The notes beneath the pieces are model-generated. The model did no database searches and was not told the origin of the DNA. It was given only the letters and a program-made list of their open reading frames with translations. Source: Patellaria atrata CBS 101060 (taxonomy: Eukaryota > Ascomycota > Dothideomycetes > Patellariales > Patellariaceae). Taken from it: DNA of 64,000 nucleotides. Positions 47,561 to 59,199 of this stretch are shown one piece after another. The position numbers and the translations under genes are program-made. The stretch is taken from the NCBI GenBank assembly GCA_010093705.1, contig MU006100.1:465929-529928 (forward strand), written 5' to 3'. Positions within the stretch are counted from its first letter, which is position 1. The number at the start of each line of letters is the position of its first letter.

Positions 47561-48891
47561 ATGTATGCTGCTCGTCGGATAGCAACTGGCTTTGCCCAGC
47601 GAAGAGCTTTCTCTGTTTCTGCTAAGCAGGTAGGTCCGCTCTTAGATGTATTGCTTTTGCAATAGCTTTTTGTCACCAATTGCTTGTCATAACATTTTGA
47701 AATTCTAACCCGGCCATGATAGTCATCCAAGGTTACCGTCCTCGGCGCATCTGGTGGCATTGGCCAACCACTCTCTCTCCTTTTGAAACTCAATCCTCGA
47801 GTTAGCGAATTAGCATTGTACGATGTACGCGGAGGTCCAGGTTAGTGAAATATCCCGAAGACGGTCAAAACGTGGCTGATATTGACTACAATAGGTGTCG
47901 CCGCCGATATTAGTCACATCAATACGAAGAGCACAGTATGGTTCCCCAAGCGCCTGCAAACATGCCGGTTGTTAAGCTTGAGATAGGTGAAAGGTTATGA
48001 CCCAACCCCATCAGGTCTGAGAGAAGCACTCACTGGCAGTGAGATCATCTTGATCCCCGCTGGTGTCCCTCGCAAACCCGGAATGACCCGTGATGGTTCG
48101 TATTCAGCCTTTCTAGACCTACAATCTTCACACTGCTAAACCCTTGTCAGACTTGTTCAATACCAACGCCTCAATTGTGAGGGACTTGGCTAAGGCTGCG
48201 GCGGAAGCTGCTCCAGAAGCCAATCTACTGATCATTTCCAATCCTGTAAGCTTACCAATATTGTATTCTCTAGATTCAGTGCTCATTCGAATAGGTCAAC
48301 TCCACCGTCCCTATCGCCGCTGAAGTCTACAAGTCCGTCGGTGTGTATAACCCCAAGCGCATGTTTGGTGTTACTACTCTTGATGTTGTCCGTGCTTCCC
48401 GTTTCATTTCCCAACTGAAGGGAACTGATCCTGCGAGCGAGAACATCACCGTCGTCGGTGGTCACTCTGGCGCCACCATTGTTCCTCTACTATCTCAATC
48501 CGGATATAACCTAGAGGGCCAACAACTTGATGACTATGTTTACCGCGTACAGTTTGGTGGTGACGAAGTTGTCAAGGCTAAAGATGGTGCTGGTTCGGCA
48601 ACTCTCTCCATGGCCATGGCTGGTGCGCGCTTCGCTGAGAGCCTGCTTAAGGCCACCCAAGGCCAGAAGGGTGTTATTGAACCAACATTCGTCGAGAGCC
48701 CACTGTACAAGGATCAAGGCGCCATTTTCTTTGCTTCCAATGTTGAACTTGGACCTAACGGTGTTGAGAAGATCTACCCGATCGGCAAGATCACTGATTA
48801 TGAGCAGAAGCTTCTAGATGTTGCAGTGAAGGATTTGGCTGGTAACATCAAGAAGGGTGTTGACTTTGTGAAGGCTAATCCTCCTAAGTAA
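47561..48891 (+). CDS. MDH1: mitochondrial malate dehydrogenase
   Basis: Six exons (47561-47629, 47723-47840, 47895-47935, 47987-48095, 48151-48245, 48295-48891), phases consistent, 342 residues, the usual length. The first exon encodes an Arg/Ala-rich presequence ([20 protein letters not shown]), typical for mitochondrial import. The NAD-binding loop is [19 protein letters not shown]. The substrate loop is [17 protein letters not shown] with its arginines. The Asp/Arg block is [11 protein letters not shown] and the catalytic His lies in [16 protein letters not shown]. It catalyses malate + NAD+ to oxaloacetate + NADH in the citric-acid cycle. All catalytic residues are present. The C-terminus KANPPK is not a peroxisomal signal, supporting the mitochondrial isoform. 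Confidence 0.97.
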
Positions 48892-49203
48892 GGAGCTAAA
48901 AATGGTGGTGGAAGGATCGAGGGAGGGAAATTCGATCTTGTACAATCACTAAGGGAGATAATCTTCAGCTTGGGAGTAGTGCGTTGGAACGGTGGGTTGC
49001 ATTAACTTTCCTTTCCATTCGCATGTAGATCTCATTGTATTTTCGGATCTTCAATTCGTGATCTTCTATCCTAAGTCGACTATTGATAATTGATACATCC
49101 CAAGCCCGATCCTTCCCCAAGAGGTAGCATTTTCTTGATACTGTAAGGTAAACTCAACCATAGACGCTGAATTTACAGATTCGGCAGGAGCAAATGCGCT
49201 ACA
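48892..49203. other. convergent intergenic region
   Basis: 3' flanks of malate dehydrogenase (+) and the coiled-coil gene (-). Nothing else seen. Confidence 0.4.
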
Positions 49204-50377
49204 TCATTCCCACATGCTCTCCCCCCCACCTCCGTCTTCGTTCTCTCTATCTTCTCGTCTCACATTCAAAACGCTTCGCGCCTCCGCAGTTGCCTTATGG
49301 AATTCCTTACGCGCCTCATCTGGCACGCCCTTGATTTCACCGGTTTTGGGCAACGTATCAGTCAGCGCCTCCGCGACACCACTGGGCTGCTGAACCTCTT
49401 TCTTGAGCTCTTCAGTCTCCTTGTTTTCAGCTAATCTCCGTCTATTCTTCCCCGTTCTCCCGAACACAGTGTACAGCAACTCCGTGATCCTGTGTTCTTT
49501 GAAATGAAATTCTTGAATTACGTCGTTGAGCTTGTCGTGCATTGATGTCTCAAGGTCAAACAGCTGAGCGTCTCTCATGCCTACCAGCTGTCGGAGCTCT
49601 TTGATCTCGCCGAGAAGTGTGTTTTCGCATTGTTGCTCCTTCAGCACTCTAATCTCCAGGTCCTTCTTCCTGATTTCCACTCGCTTTTCTTCTTTCACTC
49701 GTTCGATCTTTCGTTCCAACTTCGCCTTTTCATGATCGAATTTGGTCTCTTTGTCGACATTTTTCTCAACCCAGGGTAGTAAATCGGCAAGGCTCTTCCG
49801 CAGGCGGATAATTTCCACGTCTTTTACTTGCAGCTGTATGATAGCTGTATCGTCGGAATCAGCCAGTTCCGTGAGTTTTGCAAAATTCTTCTCGAACTGC
49901 TTTCGATGTCGCCCGACTAGTTGATCGATCTCTGCCTTCAAATTTGTGATTTCCGCATCATTTAGTTGCAGCCGGGGCGATATGTGTATTGGTCGACATA
50001 GCCAGGTCTTGGGTTTGAACATCATTCGTCTCAACCTCATTTTGATTTCCTTCGCCGCGTGGTTGCATCTCTCCCTTCAAAGCCTCGATTTCAACGTCCT
50101 TTCCTTTGGCATACTGTACAAACTCCGCCCTCTTGCGATCAAGTTGCCCACAGAGTTCGTTATAGGTGTTGCGTACGCGTGCTAGTTCGGACTGCGCATT
50201 AGATAGCTCTTGCGCCTGGTTGTTAACTTGGGCGTACGCTTGGATCTGGGCGTGGCTTTTACCGTCCAAGGGAGAGTGATTGATTGAGAAATGGGAAGCG
50301 GTGACAGTAGCGTCAATGGAGAGGCAGTGTTGAGGGTTGCGAGTTTTGGGACTATTTAGGTTCGAAGGTAAATTCAT
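49204..50377 (-). CDS. coiled-coil protein of unknown function
   Basis: ATG at 50377 (MNLPSNLNSPKTRN). An N-terminal frame ends near 50021 and a second frame runs from about 49935 to the stop at 49204. They can be joined by an intron with a weak donor (GTTCAA at 50020, or GTTGAG at 50035), a CTAAAT branch point and acceptor TTGAAG, keeping the frame and giving about 362 residues. Most of the protein is charged heptad-like sequence (AQELSNAQSELARVRNTYNE, KLERKIERVKEEKRVEIRKK, EIKELRQLVGMRDAQLFDLE), so a long coiled coil is expected. The C-terminus is Gly/Glu-rich and ends ESMWE. No catalytic motif, signal or membrane segment. It could be a cytoskeletal or nuclear scaffold component; no homologue recognised. 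Confidence 0.65.
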
Positions 50378-51197
50378 GGTTGGTTTTGTTTTGGGACGGT
50401 TTTGATTGTGGTGAGGGTGCCTCAGAAACCGCCTTCTGAGGACGTTGTGGGTTGGGATCTGGTGTCATCTTGGCCAAGGGAGAATGCTTGTTGACAGTCC
50501 CGTTTCGCGTTTGTTTTGCTGCGTTCTGTTCTTTAATGTTGCGGAGGTGGTTTGATGTTTTTCTTACACCGACGCCCGCGTTACTTACGGATCGATAATG
50601 ACGTAAGCTGAGGGTTGAAGTGGTCTACGAACTAAGGGAAGGAAAGCAAGACCGAATTACCCTCCTTTAGGTCGTTATTTGGCTCAAGGGTTAGTTGGGT
50701 ATTTTGGGTTGAAGTATGTGGAAATGCGGATGATGGCTTTGATGGCCTTGTGGACTCGTGTTGCGGGTTAATGCGGGATATAAGTGAGTGTTTATTGTTT
50801 TTTTTTCCTTTGACTTATGAAGGCGCGTGGATATGTGATACTTATCGCTGTCTCATTAGGTACTGCGCCTGGGGCTGCCAAGATTCGTTGCTCATCCTAC
50901 GAGATTTTATTGCCCGTCTCTCCCTCCACTATTACACCAAGGGACTGCTCTCATGTGTATTGCTCTGTTGCGTAGGGGGTCTTCGCTTGGAGTCTATGTT
51001 ACAAACCGTAGTTCTCCGCTTTTTCTCCTGTTCAACTGGTTCGCGCATCCCGGAAAAGATGGGAGTAAATAGAGTTACTGGGTAAAGGATGAGCTATCCA
51101 GACCCAAAAATTAAGTTACAAGAGCGGTTTACCTACCAGTAATAGTACATATCATTAATACATCGCATTATCGTCATATCTATTCCGACCATTACTA
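50378..51197. other. intergenic, no gene seen
   Basis: A 111-codon plus-strand frame (50750-51085) is Cys/Leu-rich without motif, lies between two minus-strand genes and is not called. Confidence 0.4.
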
Positions 51198-52150
51198 TCA
51201 CGTCTTCCGTTCTTCTGTTTTCTCTTCCACAGGTCTTGCAGTCGCCTTTTCTATATGTGCTTTCTCATCCTCGAGCTCCTCTTTTGCTTTTATACTGGCT
51301 TCGACCTGGTTCACCGCCCTTTCTATCTCTACCCTCATTTCGGGGAGGTTGAATCTCTCCGCAATTAACTTTCCGTTCCAAGCTTTCAAGAGCATCACAT
51401 CTTCAGTACCATCCTTAGTCTGCGCTGTGACTAAATCTGCTACTTTTCTCGCCTCTTCTAAGGTTGGGTTGGGTTCGTTGCGAGATTTCTCGCGTGTAGG
51501 ATGCATTAGTCCGGCAGCGTATAGCTCGTCTAAAACCGTTGAGGGTGTACTCTTGAACAATGAGCTGTTCACGAGATACTCCAAATGGCGAGACCCAGAA
51601 AGAGCTTTCCAGTGAGAATACGCTCGGAATACTAGATAGAAGAAGGGAAGATTAGGTACTCTGCTGCAGTGTTAGCAAATTGGAGCTTCCATACCCGATC
51701 GAGGCTTTCATACATTGGAACCAGCGCAAATGGCGCACTTATGGGCATTCCAACAATACTCCATATCAATCGTTTCCTATGCAATGATTGTCTCTCCTGT
51801 GCCAATTGCCTTAAAATCTCCGGTACCTTAGCTTCGTTAAGGAATAGCCCAGGAAATAGCACCTCCGCATTCTCCTTTCCTTCCTTAAGAGCTATCTTCC
51901 GCCTTTCACTGAGCGCTGGAATCGATTTCAAACCCCATTCCTCGTACGGGATGCGCTTAAATATCGATTCTCCTTTTCTCGTCACCCATCGCTTCCAACC
52001 ACCCTCCTCCTTTTCCCACCTCGCCCATGTCTCGCTTGATTTGTTTATAACCCTGTCGACGATTGACAATTTAGCATCAGGCCTTTGTGGGATACGTTCA
52101 CTGTAAATGAGGGCCCGACGCGTCGAGATGGGAAGGAGAAAGAGGCGCAT
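51198..52150 (-). CDS. mitochondrial K+/H+ exchange-related protein (Mit_KHE1, YDL183C family)
   Basis: The N-terminal part from the ATG 52150 reads MRLFLLPISTRRALIYSERI, GGWKRWVTRKGESIFKR and IPYEEWGLKSIPALSERRK, the defining blocks of the Mit_KHE1 family. It then has RLIWSIVGMPISAPFALVPM, a hydrophobic segment. The second part, VPNLPFFYLVFRAYSHWKAL followed by SGSRHLEYLVN and a charged C-terminal tail, is in another frame and must follow SLDR directly in the family. The junction lies near 51650-51695. GTATGG and GCTAAC are there, but no AG acceptor restores the frame, so a very short or non-canonical intron or a one-base error is needed. In yeast the relatives support mitochondrial K+/H+ exchange; an inner-membrane location is inferred from the family. 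Confidence 0.82.
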
Positions 52151-52729
52151 TGTTCGGAGTTGACGGGGGTGAGGTCGCGCTGGTGGTAAGGATAGGCTAG
52201 GCGATTGAGGAGGGATTTGGCTGCATTATGGTCAATAATACAATGTATGGGAATACAGACCGTTTAAGGACTCATGATAGCTTTAAAATGACTGTTGTGG
52301 TCAGGATAGAAATTTGGGTGTCGAGTCAAGGTTCTGTTGCTAACGTCATGCGGTACCTACCAAGTTCCAACACCTGAAACTCTTACTCAGCCACACTTTC
52401 TGCCACAGCAGGTTCCTGATCGACGAACTCGCAATCTAAACAACCATCAAGCTTCGAAACAATCCCCTTCAACCTGAACATTCACCGTGCTTGTTTTAGC
52501 CTTGCCGCAGACCATCCCACGATCTCTTTTGTACGGCTACACTACTCTATCTGATCATGCGCGCAGCAGTCGGTGTCCCTCAGCATTACGCTTGCTCGTA
52601 GACCGCACCCGTGGTTCCCGCCGTGGAGCTACCTAACCCCCAACCTACAAAAGGTGCCGTATGCCGCTCTTCCCGCCAGTAAATCAGGAATCACTGACTG
52701 ATTGATTGTGAAGGCCAGCACGCTCAATT
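52151..52729. promoter_or_regulatory. shared divergent promoter region
   Basis: 579 bp between the Mit_KHE1 gene (-) and SRF1 (+). Both start codons face outward, so both promoters must lie here. No specific factor site was identified. Confidence 0.45.
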
Positions 52730-54238
52730 ATGAGTACGGCTTCGAGAGGCGACGCGGGAAATCACAATGGCTCCCAATTACGCGCTGCTGGATTGCTTCA
52801 TCCAAGGTCTGGGTCTGGCCAAGAAATGACCGAATTCACGTCCTTGAGACCCACTTCTGGAGCATCACACGCTTCGTCCAATACACCGTTGAGTGAGAGG
52901 AGTTCTGGGAAACAACCCGCTACGAGAGGTTTACACTCAAATTCCGTGTCGTCGAATGCCGCCAGCAGCTCACGGGGAAGCGCCGCAGCTGAAGGCCGGG
53001 AAAAGAATAGAACTGTGCGGACCTTACCACGTATGTGAACTTCCATATTTGCTACTTTACCTCAGCATGGCATTGGGAAATTGTTAGAGGCTAACGGGCG
53101 CTGTACAGCATGGGTGCAATCAGTAGAAGAAGACGATGACGATCTAGAAGCAGCGCGCCGTCTACCTCCGCGAACCCCTCCTTCTGCCCGGCCGGCTTAC
53201 CATCCTTATATACCGACCCCGAAACCAAATGCGGACCGAGGCCGTGTATTTGATCATGTAAGGGAAGGGACGCCAGTAACGATTACCACTCCTGTCAGTG
53301 AGACAGCATCCAAATGGCAGGCTTTTGCCAAGTCCTCGGGGTACGTACGCCCAGAATCACAAAGAGAGATCTTGGTAGATGAGGACTGGATGAAGGAGAA
53401 TATGGCCGATTTAGATGCACCTTGGAGACCGGAGACTGGGATAAATGAAAAACAGAGAATTCCCGGGTATTGGCTTTTCGTCCCTCAAAAACGGAAGCTG
53501 AAGCTGAAAAAGTTGCACGTGAGTACACCAATTTTGCGAGTTTTGCCCTTATCTAGAAGAAAAAGAGGAACTATGGGACTGTATACTGTTCCTATTATTC
53601 GTCGACCACCTTCATTCGTCTTCACTGTTCTAACCATACTGACCCCTCCTAGCGAAACCTTATGCACAACCCAATGGTCCCTCTAATAGTCCGTCTCATC
53701 GTGCTCACGTTCTCCACCCTCGCTCTCGCCCTCGCCGGCTCCATATTCCAAAAAGCCAATCGCTCCGGCTGCACTCGCGGTCCCTCAACCTACATGGCCA
53801 TAATCATCGACGTCATCGCCATCGTCTACACCTGCTACATCACCTACGACGAATACACATCCAAACCGTTAGGCCTTCGCTCCCCTCGCGCTAAAATGCG
53901 ACTCATCTTCCTCGATCTCATCTTTATCGTCTTCGACTCCGCCAATTTGAGCTTGGCGTTTGATAGTCTGACGGATGAGAGGTGGGCGTGTAGAGAGGGC
54001 ATCTTTGCTGACAACCAGGGGCAGGAAGGGATAAGTTCACTCTCGACTTGTACTCTGAACCATGAGATTTGCGTGAGGCAGCAGGCGTTGACAGCTACAC
54101 TTTTGATCGCGCTGGTGGCGTGGTTGGTAACGTTCGCTGTTAGTACGTTGAGGTATGTGCATCCAATCCGAGCGTTTTCTTCAACTTTAGGATGTAGCAC
54201 TGATATGATGCAGACTTATCGAACGAGTGGTAAAGTGA
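52730..54238 (+). CDS. SRF1: regulator of phospholipase D, SRF1 family
   Basis: Four exons (52730-53030, 53109-53518, 53653-54152, 54214-54238), phases consistent, 411 residues. The N-terminal ~100 residues are Ser/Gly-rich and disordered. The middle has EEDDDDLEAARRLPPRTPP, SETASKWQAFAKSSGYVRPE and IPGYWLFVPQKRK. The C-terminal half carries the family core: HNPMVPLIVRLIVLTFSTLA, MAIIIDVIAIVYTCYITYDE, YTSKPLGLRSPRAKMRLIFL, DLIFIVFDSANLSLAF and LLIALVAWLVTFAVSTLRLI, i.e. four or five membrane spans. This is the fungal SRF1 family, which in yeast regulates phospholipase D (Spo14). The last coding exon is only 25 nt and ends RLIERVVK. Membrane location follows from the spans; the regulatory role is by family. 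Confidence 0.9.
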
Positions 54239-56964
54239 TCCCCAACCTCTTCGTGACTTTTTTATACCGGTTTTGTCCCAGTCATGTACCATTACCTAAA
54301 CATTCATTATAATCAGATCTCCTTACCACGTACGTTATTACCAATGAAGAATGTCAGAATGAGAGCAAAAGTGTCGAAAAGAACGCTGGGTAATTCGTAA
54401 TACTCCTGTACCCCTCACTACTACTACGACGGCGATGTTTTATAGTCAGCTGAGCCTGTCTGTCCCTATCGAAGACTATACCTCGCTTTTTAGATATCTC
54501 GTTTGTTAGATCATGAGATACGGATTAGCACGGCGTTGCGAGATCTGAATGCGGCGTATGGTTCGGGTGTCCATTATGCGAGCGCCGTAGCGCGCGGCCT
54601 TTTCACATGTTTTATTCGTCACTTCACGGCTGGCTTTATTTTCCTTTTGCTAGTCCCTCGCATCGATTAGGTTTTAGTGTATTAGTACAGCGGGGTTAAG
54701 GAGTAGTGGTGAAGACGAGTATAGTGTTGGGAACTGAAGTCTGATAAGGTAGTAATAGCTATGAATGGACCGTGTACATAGGTGTGCTCGGTAATTATCG
54801 TGATGTGTGAAGAACCTCAGAGCTCGGGTGGTTTGGTCTTGCTGATCAGAGTCCCGGTGATGGGCCTGTCTATCGGTCTCGTGAACGGTGTCATTGTGAG
54901 TGTTCGTTCGACTTCTTGTGGACTTAGGTATTGTATAACGCGGAACAGGCTGGGTTTGATGTCTGTAGATGTGGGAGTACTGTATAATAGTTCTTACTGG
55001 ATGGCCCCTCCATCTCCTACTCAGCCAACACTTCCCCGGTTCCTACACCACCGCACCCAAGCCGATGACAGCGTGAAATTCGATAGGGTAGGGTAGGGCT
55101 ATGGTGTACAGATGCGATGCACGCACATGAAATATCACCGATAAATGGTAATTAGGGGCTTTGGCACGAGTGAGGAGGCGAAGCAGGTGTACGAATACCA
55201 TCCCGAGAGAGGACGAGTAGAATACCGCAGGGATTTGCCGGCTTCCGAGGGTAGGTCCCGCGATATTATCATCGAATGGGGGGGTTGGGGAGACTGCACA
55301 TGAGAGAGAACGGGAGGAGGTGTACGGGAACGGTCCGGAGCTTGGTATCCCACTACTAGTAGAAGGAGTGGTGTTCGGTTGTTGTACGGGCTCGCTTATC
55401 CCGAAGGGCGGTATGGAGAGTCGATATTGCCGACGAGCGGCGGTTGGGATATTCCGTACCCGTGGGGATGTCGGGTGAAGTGTACGGGTTCGCTTCGTAC
55501 AGAGCGAGGCTCGTCGGTTTCATGAAGGGAGGTTTGCGTGGGTTGGAGGGGTAGTTGTTCACGATGAGCTGTATGGTGGTAGGATTTTTCTGGGGAATGG
55601 TGGGTCTCTAATTTAAGTGGTTGGAGTCTTTTGCTACAAATCATGATATGAGTCGGTATCCCTTTTGGAGCCACAGCAACCTACGCGGCCTGCTCTCTCC
55701 CACCAACTCCTTGGTACTAAACCAGCGGGGAACCTCCACGGTATCAACGGTTGCTGTTTCGGCGCTGAATTTCAAACCTGCAAATGGCTCTCTTCGAGGG
55801 GGATCTTTGTAGTCTGTTAATCTACCGGAGTACAGTACCAGCGGCGTCGGCTTTGACCCGTGATTGATCTAGGGCCGTCCATCTACGGACTGACTAAAGG
55901 TCTTCAACGAGTTTACGGGCAGCTGCGATTTTCTTGGTTCGGGGATATTGAAGACGAAATATTTCGACGCTTGAGCTGAAATACGGCACCCGTCGATCGC
56001 CGGGTGTTTCAGATGGTGTTCATGCGCTTGCGATATCTTGGGGAGCTGGATATGGTTCTGGTGACTCTTTCTTCGACGCGGGTTAGGATATTGAAGCCTT
56101 TAGCGAGGTATATCTGATTCGTAATGTCAACTAGACATATATCTCGTGCAGTGTTTGCTGGTAACTTCACCGGTAATCCATAAATGCTGAATCTATTATA
56201 CTAATAAATTGCCACTCACTACCCAAAAATAGATAACTCTTATAAGACCAGATGGACCGAGTTATTCCACAGCGAACAGTCCGTACATTGTAAACCCCTT
56301 CGTCGTCAAGGTTAGGGGCTCAGTCATTCCACAGCTCGTTATATATGGGTTCGTTTCACGGTCGAGCGATACGGCTGCTCAACGCCAGTTCGTGGCTCTC
56401 GTACAGACGGTTTAGTGAGGTGGGATATATGCGTATAGTTCGTACAATATCCGTCCTGCCGCGGTTGAAGTTGGTGATATGGTTGCCGCATGGCCGATCG
56501 AATATGGATCCCTTCTATGCTGAATAGATACTACAATGCGAGTAAAAATTTAGGAATTCGGTACGCGTAGGGGAGCGAGTAGACAGTACGAGTACTGTCC
56601 GTACATCTTAAGACAAGCCGCCTCTTGACTACGAATTCGTGGCGCTATACATGCATTCGAGATAGACAAGGAATGAGGAAGAGAAGATACCGCTACTCAG
56701 GGAGAGTTAGAGGGCTGTAGGTAGCCAAATTGAGTTTGGGGGGGTTATCCCAGTTTGTTATACCCCAGCGTTCTTGAACAGAGTAGAAGTGGGAATTCCA
56801 GTTGCTGTACGATCCCGCGGGTGGAAATACGACATAAGATCGAACAACGCGTAAAGTTCAAGCAACTGTATAACAAGGCATTCATACACTCAGCAGCTCC
56901 CTCATCAAATCCAAATTTGCCGAACCTCTTCCTCATATAGTACAGTGACACGCATCTCCCGCTC
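54239..56964. other. gene-poor stretch with possible decayed coding DNA
   Basis: Overlapping minus-strand frames at 55135-55674 are Pro/Ser/Thr-rich (e.g. LYEANPYTSPDIPTG) but change frame, lack splice signals and match nothing I know. A plus-strand frame at 54782-55096 has two hydrophobic patches and no motif. I see no gene I can defend here. Confidence 0.4.
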
Positions 56965-57666
56965 TTACCACAAATTCCCTCCTCGGTCCTCACTCTCCGC
57001 CAACCCCTCAGCTTTCAAGGTCTCCCTTGACCCACTCTCCTCACTCTCTTCACTGCCTCTCCTCCTACTCATCTCAAAATAACCCTCACTCCCCTCCCCA
57101 TTCCCACTTCCATTCCCACCCGCATTCGGCGTTCTCGCCCTACTGGCCACCGGACTCATCCTCATGGTCTCGGGCGGCCAGCTCAGTCTCTGGCTTCCAC
57201 CCGTCAAGCTTCTCGTATGCCGTCGCTCAGCAGGGAGCTCCAGCCGCGCGTTCATTCCCATCCACAACGCTTCTTCTTCGGATGAAGAGGAGGTGATGCG
57301 CCATCCGCCCACACCTTCGAAGTCGCGGTTTGTGTTGTTGGGGAGGAGGGTGCTGAGACTGGAGGTCGAGACGACGGAGCTAGGGCGTCGCTTGTGGGAT
57401 GTGTTTGGGGGCGAAGAGGTCGCAGTAGGGGTGTGTGAGCGAGAGCGCGAGCTTTTGAAGGGTTTTTGGTTAGGGGGTTTGGAGTGGGGTTTGGATACGC
57501 AGACCCAGGAGTGGAGGAGTGCGATTCCAAGTTCGAAGTAGACGATTGAGACGCGGATGAAAAGGGTTGTGAAAGCGAGGGTGGTGGTGAGGGTAGCAAA
57601 GAGGGCGAGTGGGATCGAGATGAGGAGAAGAAGGGGTGGATTGAGGATGGTTAGGAGAGAGGGCAT
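56965..57666 (-). CDS. small membrane protein with Ser-rich cytosolic tail
   Basis: Single exon from the ATG 57666 (233 residues). An ATG 17 codons upstream gives a His/Leu leader that looks like untranslated sequence. The N-terminus MPSLLTILNPPLLLLISIPL continues through ALFATLTTTLAFTTLFIRVS, IVYFELGIALLHSWV, giving two membrane segments. The remainder is Ser/Thr/Arg-rich (KPFKSSRSRSHTPTATSS, SEEEALWMGMNARLELP) and likely phosphorylated. The pattern is familiar from many Pezizomycotina hypothetical proteins in which the N-terminal membrane region is the conserved part. Function unknown. It shares a short divergent promoter with the TatD-type gene. Confidence 0.75.
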   Translation of the reverse strand: MPSLLTILNPPLLLLISIPLALFATLTTTLAFTTLFIRVSIVYFELGIALLHSWVCVSKPHSKPPNQKPFKSSRSRSHTPTATSSPPNTSHKRRPSSVVSTSSLSTLLPNNTNRDFEGVGGWRITSSSSEEEALWMGMNARLELPAERRHTRSLTGGSQRLSWPPETMRMSPVASRARTPNAGGNGSGNGEGSEGYFEMSRRRGSEESEESGSRETLKAEGLAESEDRGGNLW

Positions 57667-58005
57667 GGTCACTCGGTCAGCGTGTGTGGTATGAAGGTAG
57701 TGGAGGTGGAGATGCAAGGCATATGGTGGTGTGGGAGATTGGAGGTGTGAAAGGGGGGTTTAGAGGAGGGGTCATTTTCAACGTGTGACTCTGAGTGAAA
57801 ATAAAGTTGGAGATTTCGAGTCATGGGAGGTGGAGGCACAAAGAACACCGTTCGCATGTGAAAGTTGACGTCGAGATTAGAACTAGACGCGAGCGGAGTT
57901 AAGCGCGGTTGAGCGGATATTAGCCGCGGACGAAATTAACTCATAGATCGCGGAGATATCATTCATAAACAAGTCTTCAACTTTTCCCATCGACTGTATC
58001 ATACA
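57667..58005. promoter_or_regulatory. shared divergent promoter region
   Basis: 339 bp between outward-facing starts of the small membrane protein (-) and the TatD-type nuclease (+). No named factor site was recognised. Confidence 0.45.
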
Positions 58006-59199
58006 ATGCCGAAGGCCTCAGTTCATAGAGAGGAGGAAGAGTTCCCATGGGATCTCGGCGTTTTTGACGCTCATTGTCATCCTACAGATACAATGACATC
58101 CCTCGACTCCATACCGAGTATGAAAGCTAAAGGACTAACAGTAATGGCTACGAGAGCACAAGATCAGGTATTGGTAGCTTGCGCTGCAGATAGGTTGGGT
58201 ATTCCTACAGATACCAATCCGGAAGACTGGACCCGAGACCAGAAGATCATCCCATGTTTTGGATGGCATCCGTGGTTCTCCCATCAAATGTTCGATGTTA
58301 ATACCTATGATGGAAAAGAGCAACTGGACGAGGAATCAAAGATTGCCCACTATCAAACAGTTCTAACTCCAAAGTCGGATGATCGTGACTTTCTGCTAGC
58401 CCTACCTGACCCTCGATCTTTCGCTCATTTTCTGCAACAGACGCATCAATACCTTGAACGGTATCCGCTAGCCTTGGTAGGCGAGATCGGACTGGACAAG
58501 CAATTCCGTATACCTGGATCATGGCTTCCAGAAAATTACGAAAGTAGAGATGATTCTTTGACACCTGGTGGTCGAGAAGGGCGGGACCTCTCCCCTTACC
58601 GTGTTCATATGGACCATCAAAAGAAAGTATTGACGGCGCAATTGAATCTAGCCGGGGAACTACAGCGAGCGGTTTCAATACATGGCGTGCAAGCTCACGG
58701 CATCTTATTTGAAACGTTACAGCAGACGTGGAAAGGGTATGAAAAGCGCGTTCCGAGCAAAAGAGAGTTGAAAAAAAGAGCAAATGATCAGAACGCGAAT
58801 ATCGAAGAAGAGCAGATTCAAAAAATCGAGGATAGTAGCTCTCCGAAACCTTACCCTCCGAGGATCTGTCTCCATTCATATTCAGGCACTGCGGAGACGC
58901 TTAAACAGTATTGTCATCCATCCATACCAACGGAAGTCTTCTTCTCCTTTTCCACAACTATCAACTTTTCTCATCCGGCTGGTTCTAAAACGGAGACGGT
59001 AATCCAAGCTTGTCCGGACGACAAGATACTGATCGAAAGCGATTTGCATACCGCAGGAGACAGGATGGATTACTACCTTGAAGAGATTGTGCGTAAAGTT
59101 TGTCAACTGAAAGATTGGAGTCTTTCTGATGGTGTCAACCGATTGGCCGAGAACTGGCACCGATTCGTATTCGGCCATATCGACCCTCATAAACATTAG
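58006..59199 (+). CDS. TatD-type metal-dependent hydrolase (Scn1/Cut9-interacting group)
   Basis: Single exon, 397 residues. TatD metal-binding residues are in order: FDAHCHP (HxH, ~20-26), VGEIGLD (Glu, ~158-164), HGVQAHG, CLHSYSGT (His, ~287-294) and ILIESDLHT (Asp, ~341-349). CFGWHPWFSHQMF is the strand before the Glu. A charged insertion (KRELKKRANDQNANIEEEQI) is typical of the fungal branch related to fission-yeast Scn1, found as a Cut9-interacting protein. The family hydrolyses phosphodiester bonds in DNA in bacteria (TatD) and yeast (Tat-D/YBL055C). The active site looks complete, so a nuclease or related hydrolase role is plausible; the biological substrate is unknown. No targeting signal. 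Confidence 0.92.
   Translation: MPKASVHREEEEFPWDLGVFDAHCHPTDTMTSLDSIPSMKAKGLTVMATRAQDQVLVACAADRLGIPTDTNPEDWTRDQKIIPCFGWHPWFSHQMFDVNTYDGKEQLDEESKIAHYQTVLTPKSDDRDFLLALPDPRSFAHFLQQTHQYLERYPLALVGEIGLDKQFRIPGSWLPENYESRDDSLTPGGREGRDLSPYRVHMDHQKKVLTAQLNLAGELQRAVSIHGVQAHGILFETLQQTWKGYEKRVPSKRELKKRANDQNANIEEEQIQKIEDSSSPKPYPPRICLHSYSGTAETLKQYCHPSIPTEVFFSFSTTINFSHPAGSKTETVIQACPDDKILIESDLHTAGDRMDYYLEEIVRKVCQLKDWSLSDGVNRLAENWHRFVFGHIDPHKH

Noticed and set aside
50750-51085. 111-codon plus-strand frame
   Set aside because: No domain, no conserved start context, and lies between two genes on the other strand.
55135-55674. Overlapping Pro/Thr-rich minus-strand frames as a possible gene
   Set aside because: Frames shift against each other without splice signals and nothing in them is recognisable; kept only as a note on possibly decayed coding DNA.
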